A DNA stretch of 64,000 nucleotides from Nymphalis io (Eukaryota > Arthropoda > Insecta > Lepidoptera > Nymphalidae): assembly GCF_905147045.1 (NCBI RefSeq), contig NC_065897.1:11547001-11611000 (forward strand). Reading direction: 5' to 3'. The position numbers and the translations under genes are program-made. Shown here in pieces: positions 44,400-56,496 of this stretch; the stretch's first letter is position 1; each line of letters opens with the position of its first letter. The notes beneath the pieces were generated by a model. That model made no database searches and had not been told where the DNA came from. It was given only the letters and a program-made list of their open reading frames with translations.

Positions 44400-45166
44400 G
44401 TAAGTTCATATTTTTATTATTTTCATTACAAATATATCATGTTTAACAATTTATCTTTTTCTATAATATTTAATACATTAATGTATGTATAAATTGTTTG
44501 ATTAAGTTATAAATGTATTGTAAATTTATTACATTCGTAATGTTAATAATTTTATCTTAAATTTATTGTGATTATATGTTATTATATTATATAAATAAAA
44601 ATTATAATTTAATATTCTGTGTACCAGAATCTATCAAAATTTCATCATAATTCACATCCTAAATATAATGTTTTAGAGAAAGATAATTAAACGCCAAGTA
44701 TTATTCTAGATAAATAATTACAGGTGTAATTGATAAAATACATGTAAATAATACTCGTTCTTTTGTAATGTATTATATACATATATATACATATATATGT
44801 ATCAGAAATTATTATGTACCTACTGTTAGTTGTATTAATATATTGTTATACGAAGAGTACCTAAAAAATAATTGCTTTTTATTCACAGATTATTTTACAT
44901 TATGGAACTTCTTATGAGAATTTACTTTAATTGAGCACCTTTTAATTGTAACTGAAGAGGCAATTTTACATTTTTTTTATTTTTATTTATTATTTAAGAG
45001 GCAAACGCATAGGGGAATAATTAACGTGACACATAATAATTAATATTTCAAATTTGAATTATTATAATAATGACGTCGCAGATAATCGGAACTGGTTGCA
45101 ATATATAATTTGTGGTTTATTTGAATTGATATTAATCTTCATTCACCATGTTATTAAATTAAGTTT
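44400..45166. other. AT-rich stretch, intron-like
   Basis: Nothing recognised apart from a TA-rich palindromic run at about 44772-44802. Confidence 0.4.
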
Positions 45167-45300
45167 TGACCAGTGGTCCAGTGGAAAAAAAGCGTGGGTA
45201 CTAACTGTAGATCGCGTGTTCAATTCTAGACACCACTAAGTTTTGATGAGCCACCAATTACTTACTATAACGTAAACGTTAAAACTGCATGTGTTGAATG
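45167..45300 (+). mobile_element. SINE-A, diverged head
   Basis: CCAGTGGTCCAGTGGAAAAA, a B-box-like GTGTTCAATTCTAG and CACCACTAAGTTTTGATG parallel the SINE-A tRNA head and the start of its body. Confidence 0.5.
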
Positions 45301-45349
45301 AAATGAAAATCAAAATTATTATTAATCATATACTTTAAATATATACTAT

Positions 45350-45540
45350 CCCGAAGTGGAGAGGCGTGGACAGAATTGCCTCCAAACTTCTTATACGGAG
45401 TTGGGGTGGGGCCTTTGCTTCTACCGTCACTGTTACTGTCCGGGTGCACTGTCACAGCCTCAATCTCTCCCTCTAATAAATACTTAAAGTACATCTGTGG
45501 TCTAATGGGAGGTAGCGTTTGTTTTGTAACTCCACACCTC
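45350..45540. other. Unassigned GC-rich block
   Basis: GAAGTGGAGAGGCGTGGACAG, GGAGTTGGGGTGGGGCCTTTG and GTCCGGGTGCACTGTCACAG stand out in AT-rich DNA. The minus strand is open (45279-45494), reading a Pro/Ser/Gly-rich stretch. It may be a LINE untranslated-region scrap. I cannot assign it. Confidence 0.35.
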
Positions 45541-45792
45541 AGGCACTAGATATCTTACTGAGCAAAATCACTGGATATCACGTTTGTCATTTCTTTGAAA
45601 TGTTCATAATATACTATGTGATATCTAAGCTATTTTTTGCCATGTTGCCATGATGCACCAACCCCTCCTTCCGTGAATATCAATGTAATAATATCGATAT
45701 AATAATATAATAAAAGGGAGATATAAACGGAAAATTTAGGATCCAGTTATTAAAAGAAAATGTATATACATATATATTATAAATATATATTG

Positions 45793-46048
45793 CAGCATAT
45801 CAGCCACCTGATGGTAAGTGGTCACCAACGCTCTTAGATATTGGCATTGTAAGAAATATTAACGATCGCTTACATCACCAATGCGCCACCAACCTTGGGA
45901 ACTAAGATGTTAGGTCCCTTGTGCCTGTAATTACTACAATACAATACTAGCTCACTCATCCTTCAAACGGTAACACAACAATACCAAGTACTGCTGTTTT
46001 GCGGTAGAATATCTGATGAGTGGGTGGTACCCACCTAGACGAGCTTAA
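45793..46048 (-). mobile_element. SINE-B, 3' tail lost
   Basis: CAGCCACCTGATGGTAAGTGG to GGTACCCACCTAGACGAGC. It carries a short local duplication, ACTACAATACAAT, in the middle. Confidence 0.85.
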
Positions 46049-46061
46049 ATACTCTGAATAA

Positions 46062-46180
46062 GAAGTACTCTGTCAGTCTGTTACGCTTTCACAGCAAAAC
46101 GACACAACTAATTTTGATAAAATTTGGTATGAACTAAGCTTGAACCCCAAGGAAGGGCATAGCCTACCTCCTTTGTCTCT
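46062..46180 (-). repeat. Repeat X fragment
   Basis: GTCAGTCTGTTACGCTTTCAC and ATTTTGATAAAATTTGGTATG are reversed words of repeat X, as at 55510-55570 and 56740-56800. Confidence 0.6.
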
Positions 46181-46189
46181 GGTTGTCCA

Positions 46190-46330
46190 GGATTGCCGTC
46201 TATTCGGATTATGAGTATGAGGGAATAAGCCGTGTTTGTGTACACACTCGTGCATAAAAATATCTCCTACGAATTTGGCTAGTCTCCATTGAGATTGGTC
46301 ACCGTGGGCTGCAGTCGAGTGTAATAGTCT
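46190..46330 (+). mobile_element. SINE-C fragment
   Basis: GGATTGCCGTCTATTCGGATT ATGAG, CACACTCGTGCATAAAAATATC and CTCCTACGAATTTGGCTAG match the SINE-C body. Confidence 0.6.
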
Positions 46331-46667
46331 TTGAATTTACTTGATAATTTAAATTTTATTATTTGATTTTACTTCGCTTAAGACGAATCTATATATTTAT
46401 TTATGTCTTCGAGTGTGTATTGAAAAAAATATATAATAATAACTATTGCAATCTGTCGCTATCTTTGAGTTTAAGATTAAATTAATTTTGCAACAAATTC
46501 AGTCCTTTAAAAATAAAAAAATCCGAAATATATATAAAATGGGTAATCTATTTTTGTACTGAAATAATATATTAATAACAGTGTTCGTACAACAAAATAA
46601 AACTTATAATACGCAGATAATATTCCTGATTGACATTCGTATTAACTATTCAATATTTATCATCTAT
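46331..46667. other. AT-rich stretch, nothing recognised
   Basis: No feature supported. Confidence 0.4.
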
Positions 46668-46679
46668 TAAGTAAACAAC

Positions 46680-46992
46680 AAAAAAAGCCGAGATGGCCCT
46701 GTGGTAAGAACGCGTGAATCTTAACCGATGATCGTGGGTTCAAACCCGGGCAAGCACCACTGAATTTTCATGTGCTTAATTTGTGATTATAATTTATCTC
46801 GTGCTTTACGGTGAAGGAAAACATCGTGAGGAAACCTGCATGTGTCTAATTTCACTGAAGTTCTGCCACATGTGAATTCTACCAACCCGCATTGGAGCAG
46901 CGTGGTGGAATAAGCTCCAAACCTTCTCCTCAAAAAGAGGAGAGGAGGCCTTTAGCCCAGCAGTGGGACATTCACAGGCTGTTACGGTACGG
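46680..46992 (+). mobile_element. SINE-A, complete, with target-site duplication
   Basis: It is flanked by TAAGTAAACAAC at 46668-46679 and 46993-47004. The head GCCGAGATGGCCCTGTGGTA, B box GTGGGTTCAAACCCGGGC and tail TTTAGCCCAGCAGTGGGACA are all present. This is the youngest-looking SINE-A. Confidence 0.93.
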
Positions 46993-47084
46993 TAAGTAAA
47001 CAACGTACATATACACTTAAATACATAGACATAGAGGTGTTCAACGGATTACCGAGGTCGTATGCTACCTTGGCCTAAGGATCG

Positions 47085-47520
47085 CTAACAATTGCCAGCC
47101 TTCGAAGCCTGTATGAGACGAAAGCGACGAGTCACCTACCGACTTACGCAGGTAATGACCGGTCACGGTTGTTTTGGAGAATACCTGTGTAAGATCGGAC
47201 GCGAATCGATGGCGATGTTTCACCACTGTGGCGCGGACCGGGACACCGCTCAGCATACGTTGGAGGCGTGCCCCGCGTGGGGTGTGGCAAGGGAGATCCT
47301 GGTCCGTGAATTCAGACAAGACCTATCCGTGAGAGCAATCGTGTTGGCGATGCTCCTCAGGAAATGGGCGTGGAGGGCCTTAGCCTTCTTCTCTGAGACC
47401 GTCATGATCCAGAAGGAAACAGCGGAGCGGGAACGGGAAGGGGCAGTTCCTGTTTGGTGGAGACAACATTAGCATCGTCTCGGCCCTCCCACAGCCCCAC
47501 ATACGGACAAAAATCATACA
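47085..47520 (+). pseudogene. R1-clade LINE, C-terminal fragment, 5'-truncated
   Basis: It opens near 47092 and runs to TAG at 47470-47472. It encodes the R1 C-terminal region: RRVTYRLTQVMTGHGCFGEY, LCKIGRE, a knuckle FHHCGADRDTAQHTLEACPAW (first Cys changed), LSVRAIVLAMLLRKWAWRAL, and ETVMIQKETAEREREG. The frame is open for 126 codons. A short 3' UTR follows, to about 47520, without a clear poly(A). It differs from the R1-type element at 26.5 kb and belongs to another family. RT and endonuclease are absent. Confidence 0.75.
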
Positions 47521-48379
47521 AATGATAGATGAGCCAGAATATAAACTCGAATACATCACTAATTATTGTCGATAATCACTCCTTAGTTTAAGCCGTTATA
47601 ATTATAAGTTAATACATGCGAAATTGCAGCAACAGATAAACTTAGTTTTAAAAATGAAATACAAAAAAATATATAATTCACACAAGAATCAATTAATTAA
47701 GTAAGCCCAAAATAATCTTTGTCGACATTTCTTAACCTTTTCTGAACACTAGAATACGAATTATGCCTAACAAAAACATAAATTACTTATTCAAAGTTTA
47801 GTTTGAGTTATTATATTACAATAAAATATTTTAAACATGTAAAAGTCTCATCAGGCACATCCAACTATACCAATTTAAAAAAAAAAACAATTCATGTACT
47901 ACTCTCACGTTTGATACTAGATAACATAAAAATGAATATAGATTATAAAACAATTTATGAAATAAAGTATAATAATTCTACCAACGTAATAAAATAAAAT
48001 TATACAACAGCTCATACTAAATGTACGTCTACTTTAACAGTATAAAAAAAGTATACCTATATATATAAGGGGCAGTGTGTATAAAACCTTAATAAAAAAT
48101 TAACTTGAACACAACTAAATAAATAATCACATCTGGCAAGGTTGCAATGTTTGCACGTTGGCTGTAGGCTCTTTGTCCGCATTGAATTTATGACCATTGC
48201 ACCATAATAAAGTAAACAATTCTTACAAATGTTTCGTATGAGATCATACGTATTACATATATTGATTAATCATTAAAATATGCCAAACATTAACAAATAT
48301 AGACCAATAGTTTTATCTGATATTAGTACATTATATTTTTTGTTTTTAATACAGAAAATTATTATAAAGCAATAATTAC
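47521..48379. other. AT-rich stretch, nothing recognised
   Basis: No feature supported. Confidence 0.4.
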
Positions 48380-49432
48380 CTGTGTTATCCCCCACACTCT
48401 TTCTTTTGCATATCAATGATATGCTCTCCCTTGGGAACATACATTACTATGCAGACGACAGTACAGTGCATGGAGGATACCACGGACGCGCAGTAGCTGG
48501 GCGAGCGGAAATTGAGGAGAGGCGGGGGTATCTTGTTATTAAACTCGATAGGACGTTAGAACTCATCGCCAAATGGGGCTCTGATAATCTTGTTGAGTTT
48601 AATGCCAAGAAAACACAGGTATGCGCTCTCACAGCGAAAAGTCACCATTTTCCCCTCTTCCCTTCTTCTGTGGCACTACGCTGGAGATACAAAGCAAAAC
48701 GCCATGCTGAGAATTGATGTTCGGTGCAAACTTAGTCCAAAGGATTACATCGAGGTTGTTATAAAAACAGTTTTGCGGAAACTCGGAGTTCTGAACAAGG
48801 TGCGACGTTTTTTCACGCCACAACAACTGTGCCTATTGTTCAAAACACAAGTACCGTCTTGCGTTGAATATTGCTCACACATTTGGGATGGCTCCGCTAA
48901 GTACCTACTGGAGGCCTTGGATCGGTTGCAGCGACGTGCAGTTTGCATTATTGGCGACGTAAAGGTCACAAACACCCTCAAGCCTTTTCAATTGCGTCGA
49001 GAGATAGCAGCGCTGAGCGCTTTCTATCCACTTTATCACAGCGAGTGCTCTAAGGAATTATACTCTCTAATTCCTACTTCCCCCTTCCTTCATAAGTCTA
49101 CGCGTGCTGGCTCTCGATATCACCGCCTAACTGTGACATCAATTCCATCACGCACAAAGAAATTTGGCAACTCCTTTCTTTGTCGTCTTCCAAAAAATGG
49201 AATTCTTTACCAGCTCACAGTGTTCCCCTCCTCTTACAACCCGGGTTCCTTCAAACGAGGTGTGAAAGAACCCGGAGGAAGGAACATCTTGTGGGCCGGC
49301 AGAGGGAGACCGACGGGGGCGGTTAGAGCAGAATATTCTTCCCGACTGTACTGGCCGTCGTCGCGTTTGGACTCTACTACCACTTACCATCAGGTGGAGT
49401 AGAGTCATTGATATTGCCGGCAAATATAAAAA
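48380..49432 (+). pseudogene. Jockey-type LINE, RT C-terminal half and 3' UTR
   Basis: A 5'-truncated insertion starting inside the RT at VLSPTLFLLHINDM. Catalytic YADDST follows, then WGSDNLVEFNAKKTQVCAL. A frameshift near 48710 leads into LRIDVRCKLSPKDYIEVVIK, KLGVLNKVRRFFTPQQLCLL, VEYCSHIWDGSAKYLLEALD, RRAVCIIGD and a C-terminal Ser/Arg-rich region ending near 49402. The 3' end carries a 35-base hairpin (49371-49405) and then AAATATAAAAAAAAA. It is very similar to the copy at 15035-16105, so both derive from one family. No convincing target-site duplication was found. Confidence 0.85.
49371..49405 (+). other. Conserved 3'-terminal hairpin of Jockey-type LINE
   Basis: ACTCTACT at the start pairs exactly with AGTAGAGT at the end, and CCAC inside pairs with GTGG, around the loop containing TTACCATCAG. 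The same fold occurs at 26268-26302. The loop-proximal half is shared with SINE-B tails. This fits a recognition structure for the LINE's reverse transcriptase. Confidence 0.7.
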
Positions 49433-51254
49433 AAAATTAGCATAATAAATCGTAGCGTTAGATCAGAATGGGATGCGACCTTTCCCGACCTCTAGTGATA
49501 GCGTCAGCAAATTCGCGAGGATTTTTACTATATTATTTAAAAGATTGTTTTTTTTTTTTAAATATTATTAATTAAATTATTAAAGAGTTGAAAGAGAAGA
49601 TAAATTACTCTACCGACTGTTTTGATTAAGAACATTTTTTTATGACTACATATTTTTTTCTAATTTTGGTTAAAGCTAACCGAAGGTTCTCTCTTATTTA
49701 AACGAAGTTTTTTACTATCCCTGCAAAACTACAAATAGTAAACACCCTCTGGACAGAAATTCAAGGGATCTCTGCACGGGTCGGATCTTCAGATATCTAC
49801 TCTAATTGAACCCCCTTGTATAAATCGTAATAATGGTAAAAAGTTAGATAAGCTAAAGAGTTATGACGCTGTTTTTTTCGGAACGAGGATGGACTTAACC
49901 TGTCAGAGAAACAATTTTAAGGGCGGAAGCTGCAGCGGAAAATACAGAATGCCTAATTCAAAATTAAATATCAAAATATACTTTATTCACGTGGGCTATT
50001 ACATTCACTTTTAAATTGATATTTTACAAAACTTAATTTAACTTAAAATTGCCACTGAAATGAATCTCTGTGTAGTTTGAGATGAAACACTTGGAGTTTC
50101 AGTGCCAAATGATTACGAAAAAATTCTCGCAAAATCAAATTAAAAAGTATTTATTATTTATATATATTTATTAAATTTCTTAATTTGAGTTATTCTTATG
50201 TAAATTTGTATTTTGATGTATTTTTGAGGACTTCAATGTAACTAAATTATAAATAATTTCTTAATTCAATTACATAATAAATTATAAAGGTTCAAATATA
50301 ATTATCCCATACACGGAGTTTATGTGTATGTGTTGCATTTAAACTAAACATTAAATTAAACACATTATATACATTTTATTACGAGTCTCGTAATAAAATC
50401 GCCCTTCTATAAAGCTTTAAACACGACCCACCGAAGTTTATCGATAAGTCGGTTGCGTCTAAACACAGCTTGCGTGCGTTTCTTAAGTGGTATTTGATTA
50501 AACGAAGCAATTAAGCAATCAGTCGTCAATGGCTGCGGATTGTCGCAAACGAGCGTCTGCACATAAGCTCGTTAGTTCTATATATATGACTAGTGACCAT
50601 CCCGACTTTGCACGGCTAAAACCAACAGGGCATCTTTTAATATATATCTTACAACTATATTTATTATGTTTGTGTTAAGGTTACTGTCTAAGCGATAAGA
50701 CAGTGTCTTGTGCGTCTTCTTAGATTTTATTTTATTGTTTCATTAATTGACAATAAATATAATTTGTATTATTTGTTTATTTATTGTAAATGAATAATAT
50801 ATACAAAAGCAACCGTATTCATAGTGCATTTTGCAGACATGGTTTTAGGACATGGTACAGGTAAGGTGTAGAATATAAAATAATTTTACTCAGTTCTCGT
50901 TATACTTAATAAGTCATGTCTCATAAAATTTACTCAACATAAAAGACATACTCCCTACAACCATCTTGTAAGTATATGCTAACATCCCGTAAAATTAAAT
51001 GTCGACTAATTAAGTAATTTCGAATGGATCTTTGAGAACAAACAAACGCAACTTTCATCTTTACCATTATACTTGAATAATAAGATGTACTCATGCTTTC
51101 AACTGCAAGCGAAATGTTTATCTTATGACAACATCCTTCTGACTGAGTGACATTAAATTGTTTGCTTTTCTATATCCCGCGAAAAAAATTAATTAAAAAA
51201 TCAAAATAATTTATATAACATTGAAGCATTACACTTACTTATATATATAGTCAA
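49433..51254. other. AT-rich, intron-like stretch
   Basis: No gene recognised. 50420-50640 is less AT-rich. A possible 24-base micro-exon at 50837-50860 is treated under findings. Confidence 0.4.
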
Positions 51255-51345
51255 ACTAGAAATTATCACCGGTTCGGAAAAGAAACACTTAACCCTGAGA
51301 AGAACCGTCGAAAGAAACTCAGCTCAACTCAGGTGTTTTTTTTTA
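51255..51345 (+). repeat. Repeat Z, partial
   Basis: AATTATCACCGGTTCGGAAAAG and GAAGAACCGTCGAAAGAAACTC share words with 53815 and 63105. Confidence 0.45.
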
Positions 51346-53149
51346 AATCCGATTGATCCACCGTATTTTCATCTATATTACAAATGTATTACAAACTTAA
51401 AAGATGAATTTTAGAATTGGATGTATGAATTAAATTAAAATATTAAGTAAATATTGATAATAACTTAACTTAATAATTTTTTTAGTTAATATTTTTGTTA
51501 AAATGAGAATTAAACTAAAACGTATTATTCAACAAAATCTATAGACATACAAGTATTTTTTCGAATTTCATACAATTCTTCGAATCGAATCGATCAAAAA
51601 TGATACTAATGTTTAATTTACGTGAACATTGAAAATTTTTGAACATTTAAATTAAATACTACGTACTACATATTAATTATTCAATATTAAAAAGACGAAA
51701 GCGAAACCTTTACTAATTGATCGATATTTTTCTTTTTAAGTATCTATGGTATACCACAGATAAAAAATGAGCTAATTACGACCATGCGCGAAACCGTTAC
51801 TTTAAATACTCATACACTTTAATAAATGGCGGCGTTCATTTTAAATATTCTCAATTGCTTTCTAGGAAGTCCAGTAAGATAAATACTAAATGCATAAGCT
51901 TGTAGCAAACTAGCTTACATAATATAGAGCTGATTCATAATTTGAGTGTTGAATATTTTTGGAATGGCTCGTAATCATTTCATTGTTCAATTCCATAGAA
52001 CATAATCATTATGATTTATAAGTTTGGTACACATTGGAAAATTTAGTGCATGCCTGTGTCAAAGCCATTCTAGACTAAATCGTTAATGTTTATAAATGGA
52101 GTTGCGTTTATTGCATCAATGTTAGTAACTGATTGACAGTCTAGACTTTTGTCAAGACGATTGTGTATAGCTTTTCTATACGAATACGATTAGTGGTGCT
52201 GTCGACTGAAGAGGAAGGCAGACGGAATGGCCTTGCGTTGCCGTATCACGCAAATACTCCTCGAGAATGGGAATCTAAGAATTTAAGTGATTAAAAACTC
52301 ACATAATCGAGCTCCCTTAAGAGTCTAGTTTACCTTTCGATGATTTCCCATGCATGACATTCTATATGATATGCATGACATGATATTCTAATGTCTGACA
52401 TTTATGAACCGATTTGAAAAATTATTTATTGTTTTATTTGTCTTATTTGGTCCCATTTAAACTGAAGAAAATATACCACTTCTAACAGTGCAAAATAAGG
52501 GTTGAAACTTTTTATGGACTCGAATTTTATTTAATGTTGATAATATTTTTTCCTAAACCCTATTCAAGAATGAAAATGAATTAATGAATGAATGAAAAAA
52601 ATATACTTCAACATATCAATTATAATTAAATCAAAACGATTTAAAGCTTAATTGCATTAGTAAGTTTGAGAGCTATAATGTACAATCTTAACGTGCCCTT
52701 GTTAATATGCAGAACACATGATTAACCGAACAATAACTTTGTTTCGTTGAATTTGCATAAGTACGAAACCCTACTGAGGAATGTTGGCATAACTCCTAGC
52801 ATAGTTCGAGCTAGCAATCTGAAATTTTAAAATAACTAATTTCCAACACGTTCTAAAATGTATTCGTTTTTATTGAAGTATACAAGAATTGTTAATATTT
52901 CTTTTATTTCTTCTAATTTAACGTAAATTTAAAAACTACGTCACACAACCTGACTTACGTTTAAAATTATTTGGATTCTAATCATAAAATCCTTGACTGT
53001 ATAAGTTTCATGTTTTAGATATATATATTTATAAATATGCATATTATACATATTATTATTATCATTATACAATTGTAATAGATAGTTATGCATCTTGCCT
53101 TTTTATTTGTTTATGTAGCAATATTTTTCTATTACTCTTAATTTTTCTG
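51346..53149. other. AT-rich stretch, nothing recognised
   Basis: A slightly GC-richer patch at 52190-52280 is unassigned. Confidence 0.4.
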
Positions 53150-53268
53150 ATAGAATTGCTTTTTATCCAATAGGACCGCCTATTTGTATATCTGCTCAGA
53201 GACTGCATATTTTTGTACATTGTGTTTCTTTATTTAAAAAAAGTATTTTATTATTATTATTATTATCT
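53150..53268 (+). mobile_element. LINE 3' UTR fragment with (ATT)n tail, decayed
   Basis: TGATAGAATTGCTTTTTATCC AATAGGACCGCC is a mutated form of the tail at 5546-5697, ending in (ATT)n. Confidence 0.45.
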
Positions 53269-53814
53269 TACATTGAGAGTAAAAGGTTACGAAAATAGTC
53301 CAAGGATTCATGAACGATCATCGAATCAGCGACTTTACATCGCTAGACAATGCGTAAAACTTAGGCGCAATTGCCTAAAATTAAATTTAAATTGATGCTT
53401 TAAATGTTTAAAAGCCATAAACAAAACTTGTATTTTCTTTATATCAGATATCTAACAGAGTCCTAATCAAAATTTCATAGCACCATACTAAACTTCACAT
53501 CTGATAATTTACGACAAACATTGTACCAGAAATTCAGTTCGAAGCTTAAAGTAGGACCCTTTATAAAGGCTATAACTTCACTGCCCATTTAATTAATTCA
53601 GTTGGGTAGATTTAACACAAGTTACCAAACTCTATGGAACAAAGAAAACACTAAATTATCTTTTGATAGCTTCGGTAAAAAAATAAGTTTTATAGTTCGT
53701 GTTATATGTTTAAAAAACTAATCAAATTAAACTTTAATTTTATATTCAAGTAGACTCTTTTCAACCGCCATTTTTTCAACCGCATATTTTTCATGAATTA
53801 ATTTAATATACAAT
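53269..53814. other. AT-rich stretch, nothing recognised
   Basis: No feature supported. Confidence 0.4.
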
Positions 53815-53965
53815 TACCACCGGCTAAATAGAATTGGCACCGAGAATAAATAGCAAGAAACTCAATAGTTTCTCCTTTTATTTATAACATACATATTATA
53901 TACAATTAAATTAATGTTGCATGAAAATCAACGAATACTAACTCCAAGCTCTTATCATCTAAACA
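53815..53965 (+). repeat. Repeat Z
   Basis: TTACCACCGGCTAAATAGAA, AGCAAGAAACTCAATAG and ATGAAAATCAACGAATACTA followed by CTCCAAGCTCTT. The last words recur nearly unchanged at 63204-63237. Confidence 0.6.
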
Positions 53966-54884
53966 TAATTTTGTACAAAGTAATATGATCTGCGAAATTT
54001 TATTACCTTCCCCAGGAAGGATATATTGACATTACATATTCGAAAATATACATAACATATAAGCGATCTCTTTCTTAAGAATATTATCAATGCAAGCCGG
54101 AACACTAAATTTAAATTGTACGTTCAATTCAATTGCTTACTTAATGCCATTAAATTGTATATATGGGCTCAACTGTCCGGCAAAATGTTTTAACTACAAT
54201 GACAACCGGACGATCAAAGTGATCGGAAACAAGCGCTGACAGCGCTTTATTGCGTGGTGTTTGTGTTTGGCGAGTTTGGTATAGAGCGTTCCGTAAAAAC
54301 AATAGGAAGCTGCATCGTCAATATGTTAGTCTTACTCATTGCTGTATGATTTAAAATCACATTGATATTAAATACTAAAATCTATATATTACACATATTT
54401 ACTAGTTTTTATTAATGTCAATTCTTGCATAGATAAAGATAATAGAGCAGTTAACCACCCTACTCGATGTTGCGGGTATGCTTTGTACTAATATATCATA
54501 TAAAACATTGATATATATATTTGAGGTAAAAAGACTCGATAACGTTTAACCGGCTACAAAAAATAGCAGAGTATTTTTTCACGGAGAAGGGTTTTTATTA
54601 TCCATTTTGTAGTAATTCTTGAAGGCGCTACAGTACATCGACTTGTATAGCACTCGGCTGATCGTTAATCGTTATGACAGTTGGATAAAAAATTTAAGAG
54701 GCATTAGAACACATGCTAGATATAAGTATTATATATTTATATAATTATTCAAGAAAAATATCCACTTCTATCAGATGGCACCCTGTGCGAATCTATTAAT
54801 CATAAGGATCGTATACTTTACTAATTTACTTACTACCTTAGTTTAAGTAACGGTCTGCCCACTGCGAGGTAAAGACTAAACATC
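53966..54884. other. AT-rich stretch, nothing recognised
   Basis: 54170-54310 is less AT-rich (GACAACCGGACGATCAAAGTG) and unassigned. Confidence 0.4.
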
Positions 54885-54970
54885 AAATTTCACTGGTGCT
54901 TGCCCAGGCTAGAACCACAACCTTCGGTTAAGATTAACGTGTTGTAACCACTGAACCATGTTGACTCTAT
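54885..54970 (-). mobile_element. SINE-A head fragment
   Basis: TTTCACTGGTGCTTGCCCAGG and TTCGGTTAAGATTAACGTG are the reversed tRNA head of SINE-A. Confidence 0.65.
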
Positions 54971-55293
54971 AAGGACTATTAAATGAATTAAATCTATTTT
55001 GATTAACTATTTTTTTTTTATAAAAACACAACGTCTATCTGTTTCTATTACTTTGCTCTAATGGTCAGATGTGAATGAGGTTAATTATTCCGACGCGTGT
55101 TTATCTCCGAAGCATTTCATATGAAAGATCACTGTATTTGAATTGGTATCAATTCATATCTACAAAAATACTATACAGGAATACAAAAAAAGAAAATCGA
55201 ATCAATATCATTATTAAAGAATACTATATTTTTTTATTGATATAATTTTGTAACTATTACAATAATAACATAACCATATCACGTGCAGATATG

Positions 55294-55295
<2 letters not shown>
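54971..55295. other. AT-rich stretch, nothing recognised
   Basis: No feature supported. Confidence 0.4.

Positions 55296-55349
<54 letters not shown>
55296..55349. repeat. (TA)n microsatellite
   Basis: About 27 uninterrupted TA units, self-complementary and therefore prone to slippage and cruciform formation. Confidence 0.95.
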
Positions 55350-55353
<4 letters not shown>

Positions 55354-55439
55354 AAGTATGAATAGTCGTGTGTGTATATATATATTAACTGAAGTATGTT
55401 CTCATTTAATGTCATACATATTATTATTTTTATTTTACA

Positions 55440-55588
55440 CTACTTTTTAACGCGTGATAGGGGCAGGTGGTAGGTGTCAGATAAAAAATAATCTATTCTT
55501 CGGGTTCAAGCTTGCTTCTTACAAAGTTTCATCAAAATTGTGTCAGTGATTTAGCCGTGAAAGCGTAATAGACAGAGAGTTTACTTTC
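55440..55588 (+). repeat. Repeat X (copy 4), cut by SINE-C
   Basis: TCGGGTTCAAGCTTGCTTC, AAAGTTTCATCAAAATTGTG and GTGAAAGCGTAATAGACAGA run up to TTTACTTTCG, where SINE-C begins. Confidence 0.6.
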
Positions 55589-55935
55589 GAATCGAGTTGG
55601 TCTAGTGGTTTGATATAAGACCGGAGACCCGGAGGTCCTGGATCCAATTCCCAGGTCAGGCCAATAAAAAGTTATTGGGTTTTTCTGTAAGAAAATTCTC
55701 AGTAGCAGCCCGGAGTTTGGAAGTTGGAAGTGTGTACACTCCCGTGCCTCGGAAAGCACGTAAAGTAGTTGGTCCTGCGCCTGAACTCTGTCCGGTCGTG
55801 TCGGATTGCCGTCCCATCGGATTATGAGAGTTTGGGAATAGAGAATGCACCTGTGCTTGCACACACACTTGTGCACTATAATATCTCCTACGAAGTTGAC
55901 TACTCTCTCTTGAAAATGAGGACATTATTATTATT
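55589..55935 (+). mobile_element. SINE-C, best copy
   Basis: The tRNA-like head has an A-box-like TTGGTCTAGTGGTTTG and a B-box-like GGATCCAATTCCCAGG. The body runs through CCCGTGCCTCGGAAAGCACG, TCGGATTGCCGTCCCATCGG and CTATAATATCTCCTACGAAG to ATGAGGACATTATTATT. This copy defines SINE-C. Confidence 0.85.
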
Positions 55936-56449
55936 ATTATATGTTAGGTATTGTTTAATTAATTATATTAAGTGCATATAGATATCACGTGTGCTTGGTT
56001 CTATTTACGAAACGAAAAGTGAAATGGATGTGTTTTTTTTAAATGCAACAATTGGAATATCTACGCGGACCTGATAACGATATCCTAACTAAAAGTTTGT
56101 TCGTTGCGCTTTATTTCATTATTAATTATTTTACGTAGGAAACCGTATCAATTAATGAAAGAAGTATCCAAGAGGTATTATTTAAATTCAGTCAGACGAT
56201 TATTGTAAGTCTACCTGTGTGATACCACCGGTCTCAAAGGCAAGATGTCGAGTGTTGGTACACTGCTCACTATCAATGCGTTGCAATAGTACATTAGGAA
56301 ATTGACTCTAAGAGCTACTACCGAGTAAGGAGCTTCTTGTACGGGATACTAGCGAATAAGGAGCATTATATAAAACAATTTTAGCCTTAGAAAAAAATCT
56401 TTGTTTACCGTTTAATAAATACTAAGAAATGCAACATAAATTTTATTTG
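55936..56449. other. Unassigned stretch
   Basis: 56210-56360 is less AT-rich, with a loose internal repeat (GAGTAAGGAGC, then CGAATAAGGAGC). Nothing else recognised. Confidence 0.4.
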
Positions 56450-56496
56450 AAACTAGTATTCGCCCGTGACTTTACCCGCTTATTACGGTACAAAAG
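56450..56496 (+). repeat. Repeat X (copy 5), left part
   Basis: ACTAGTATTCGCCCGTGACTTT is the start of repeat X. It is interrupted by a SINE-C and resumes at about 56700. Confidence 0.6.

Noticed and set aside
46806..47003. 65-codon open frame on the minus strand
   Set aside because: It is contained in SINE-A.
55296..55349. (TA)n tract as a transposon terminus
   Set aside because: No flanking inverted repeat or coding sequence; a plain microsatellite is sufficient.
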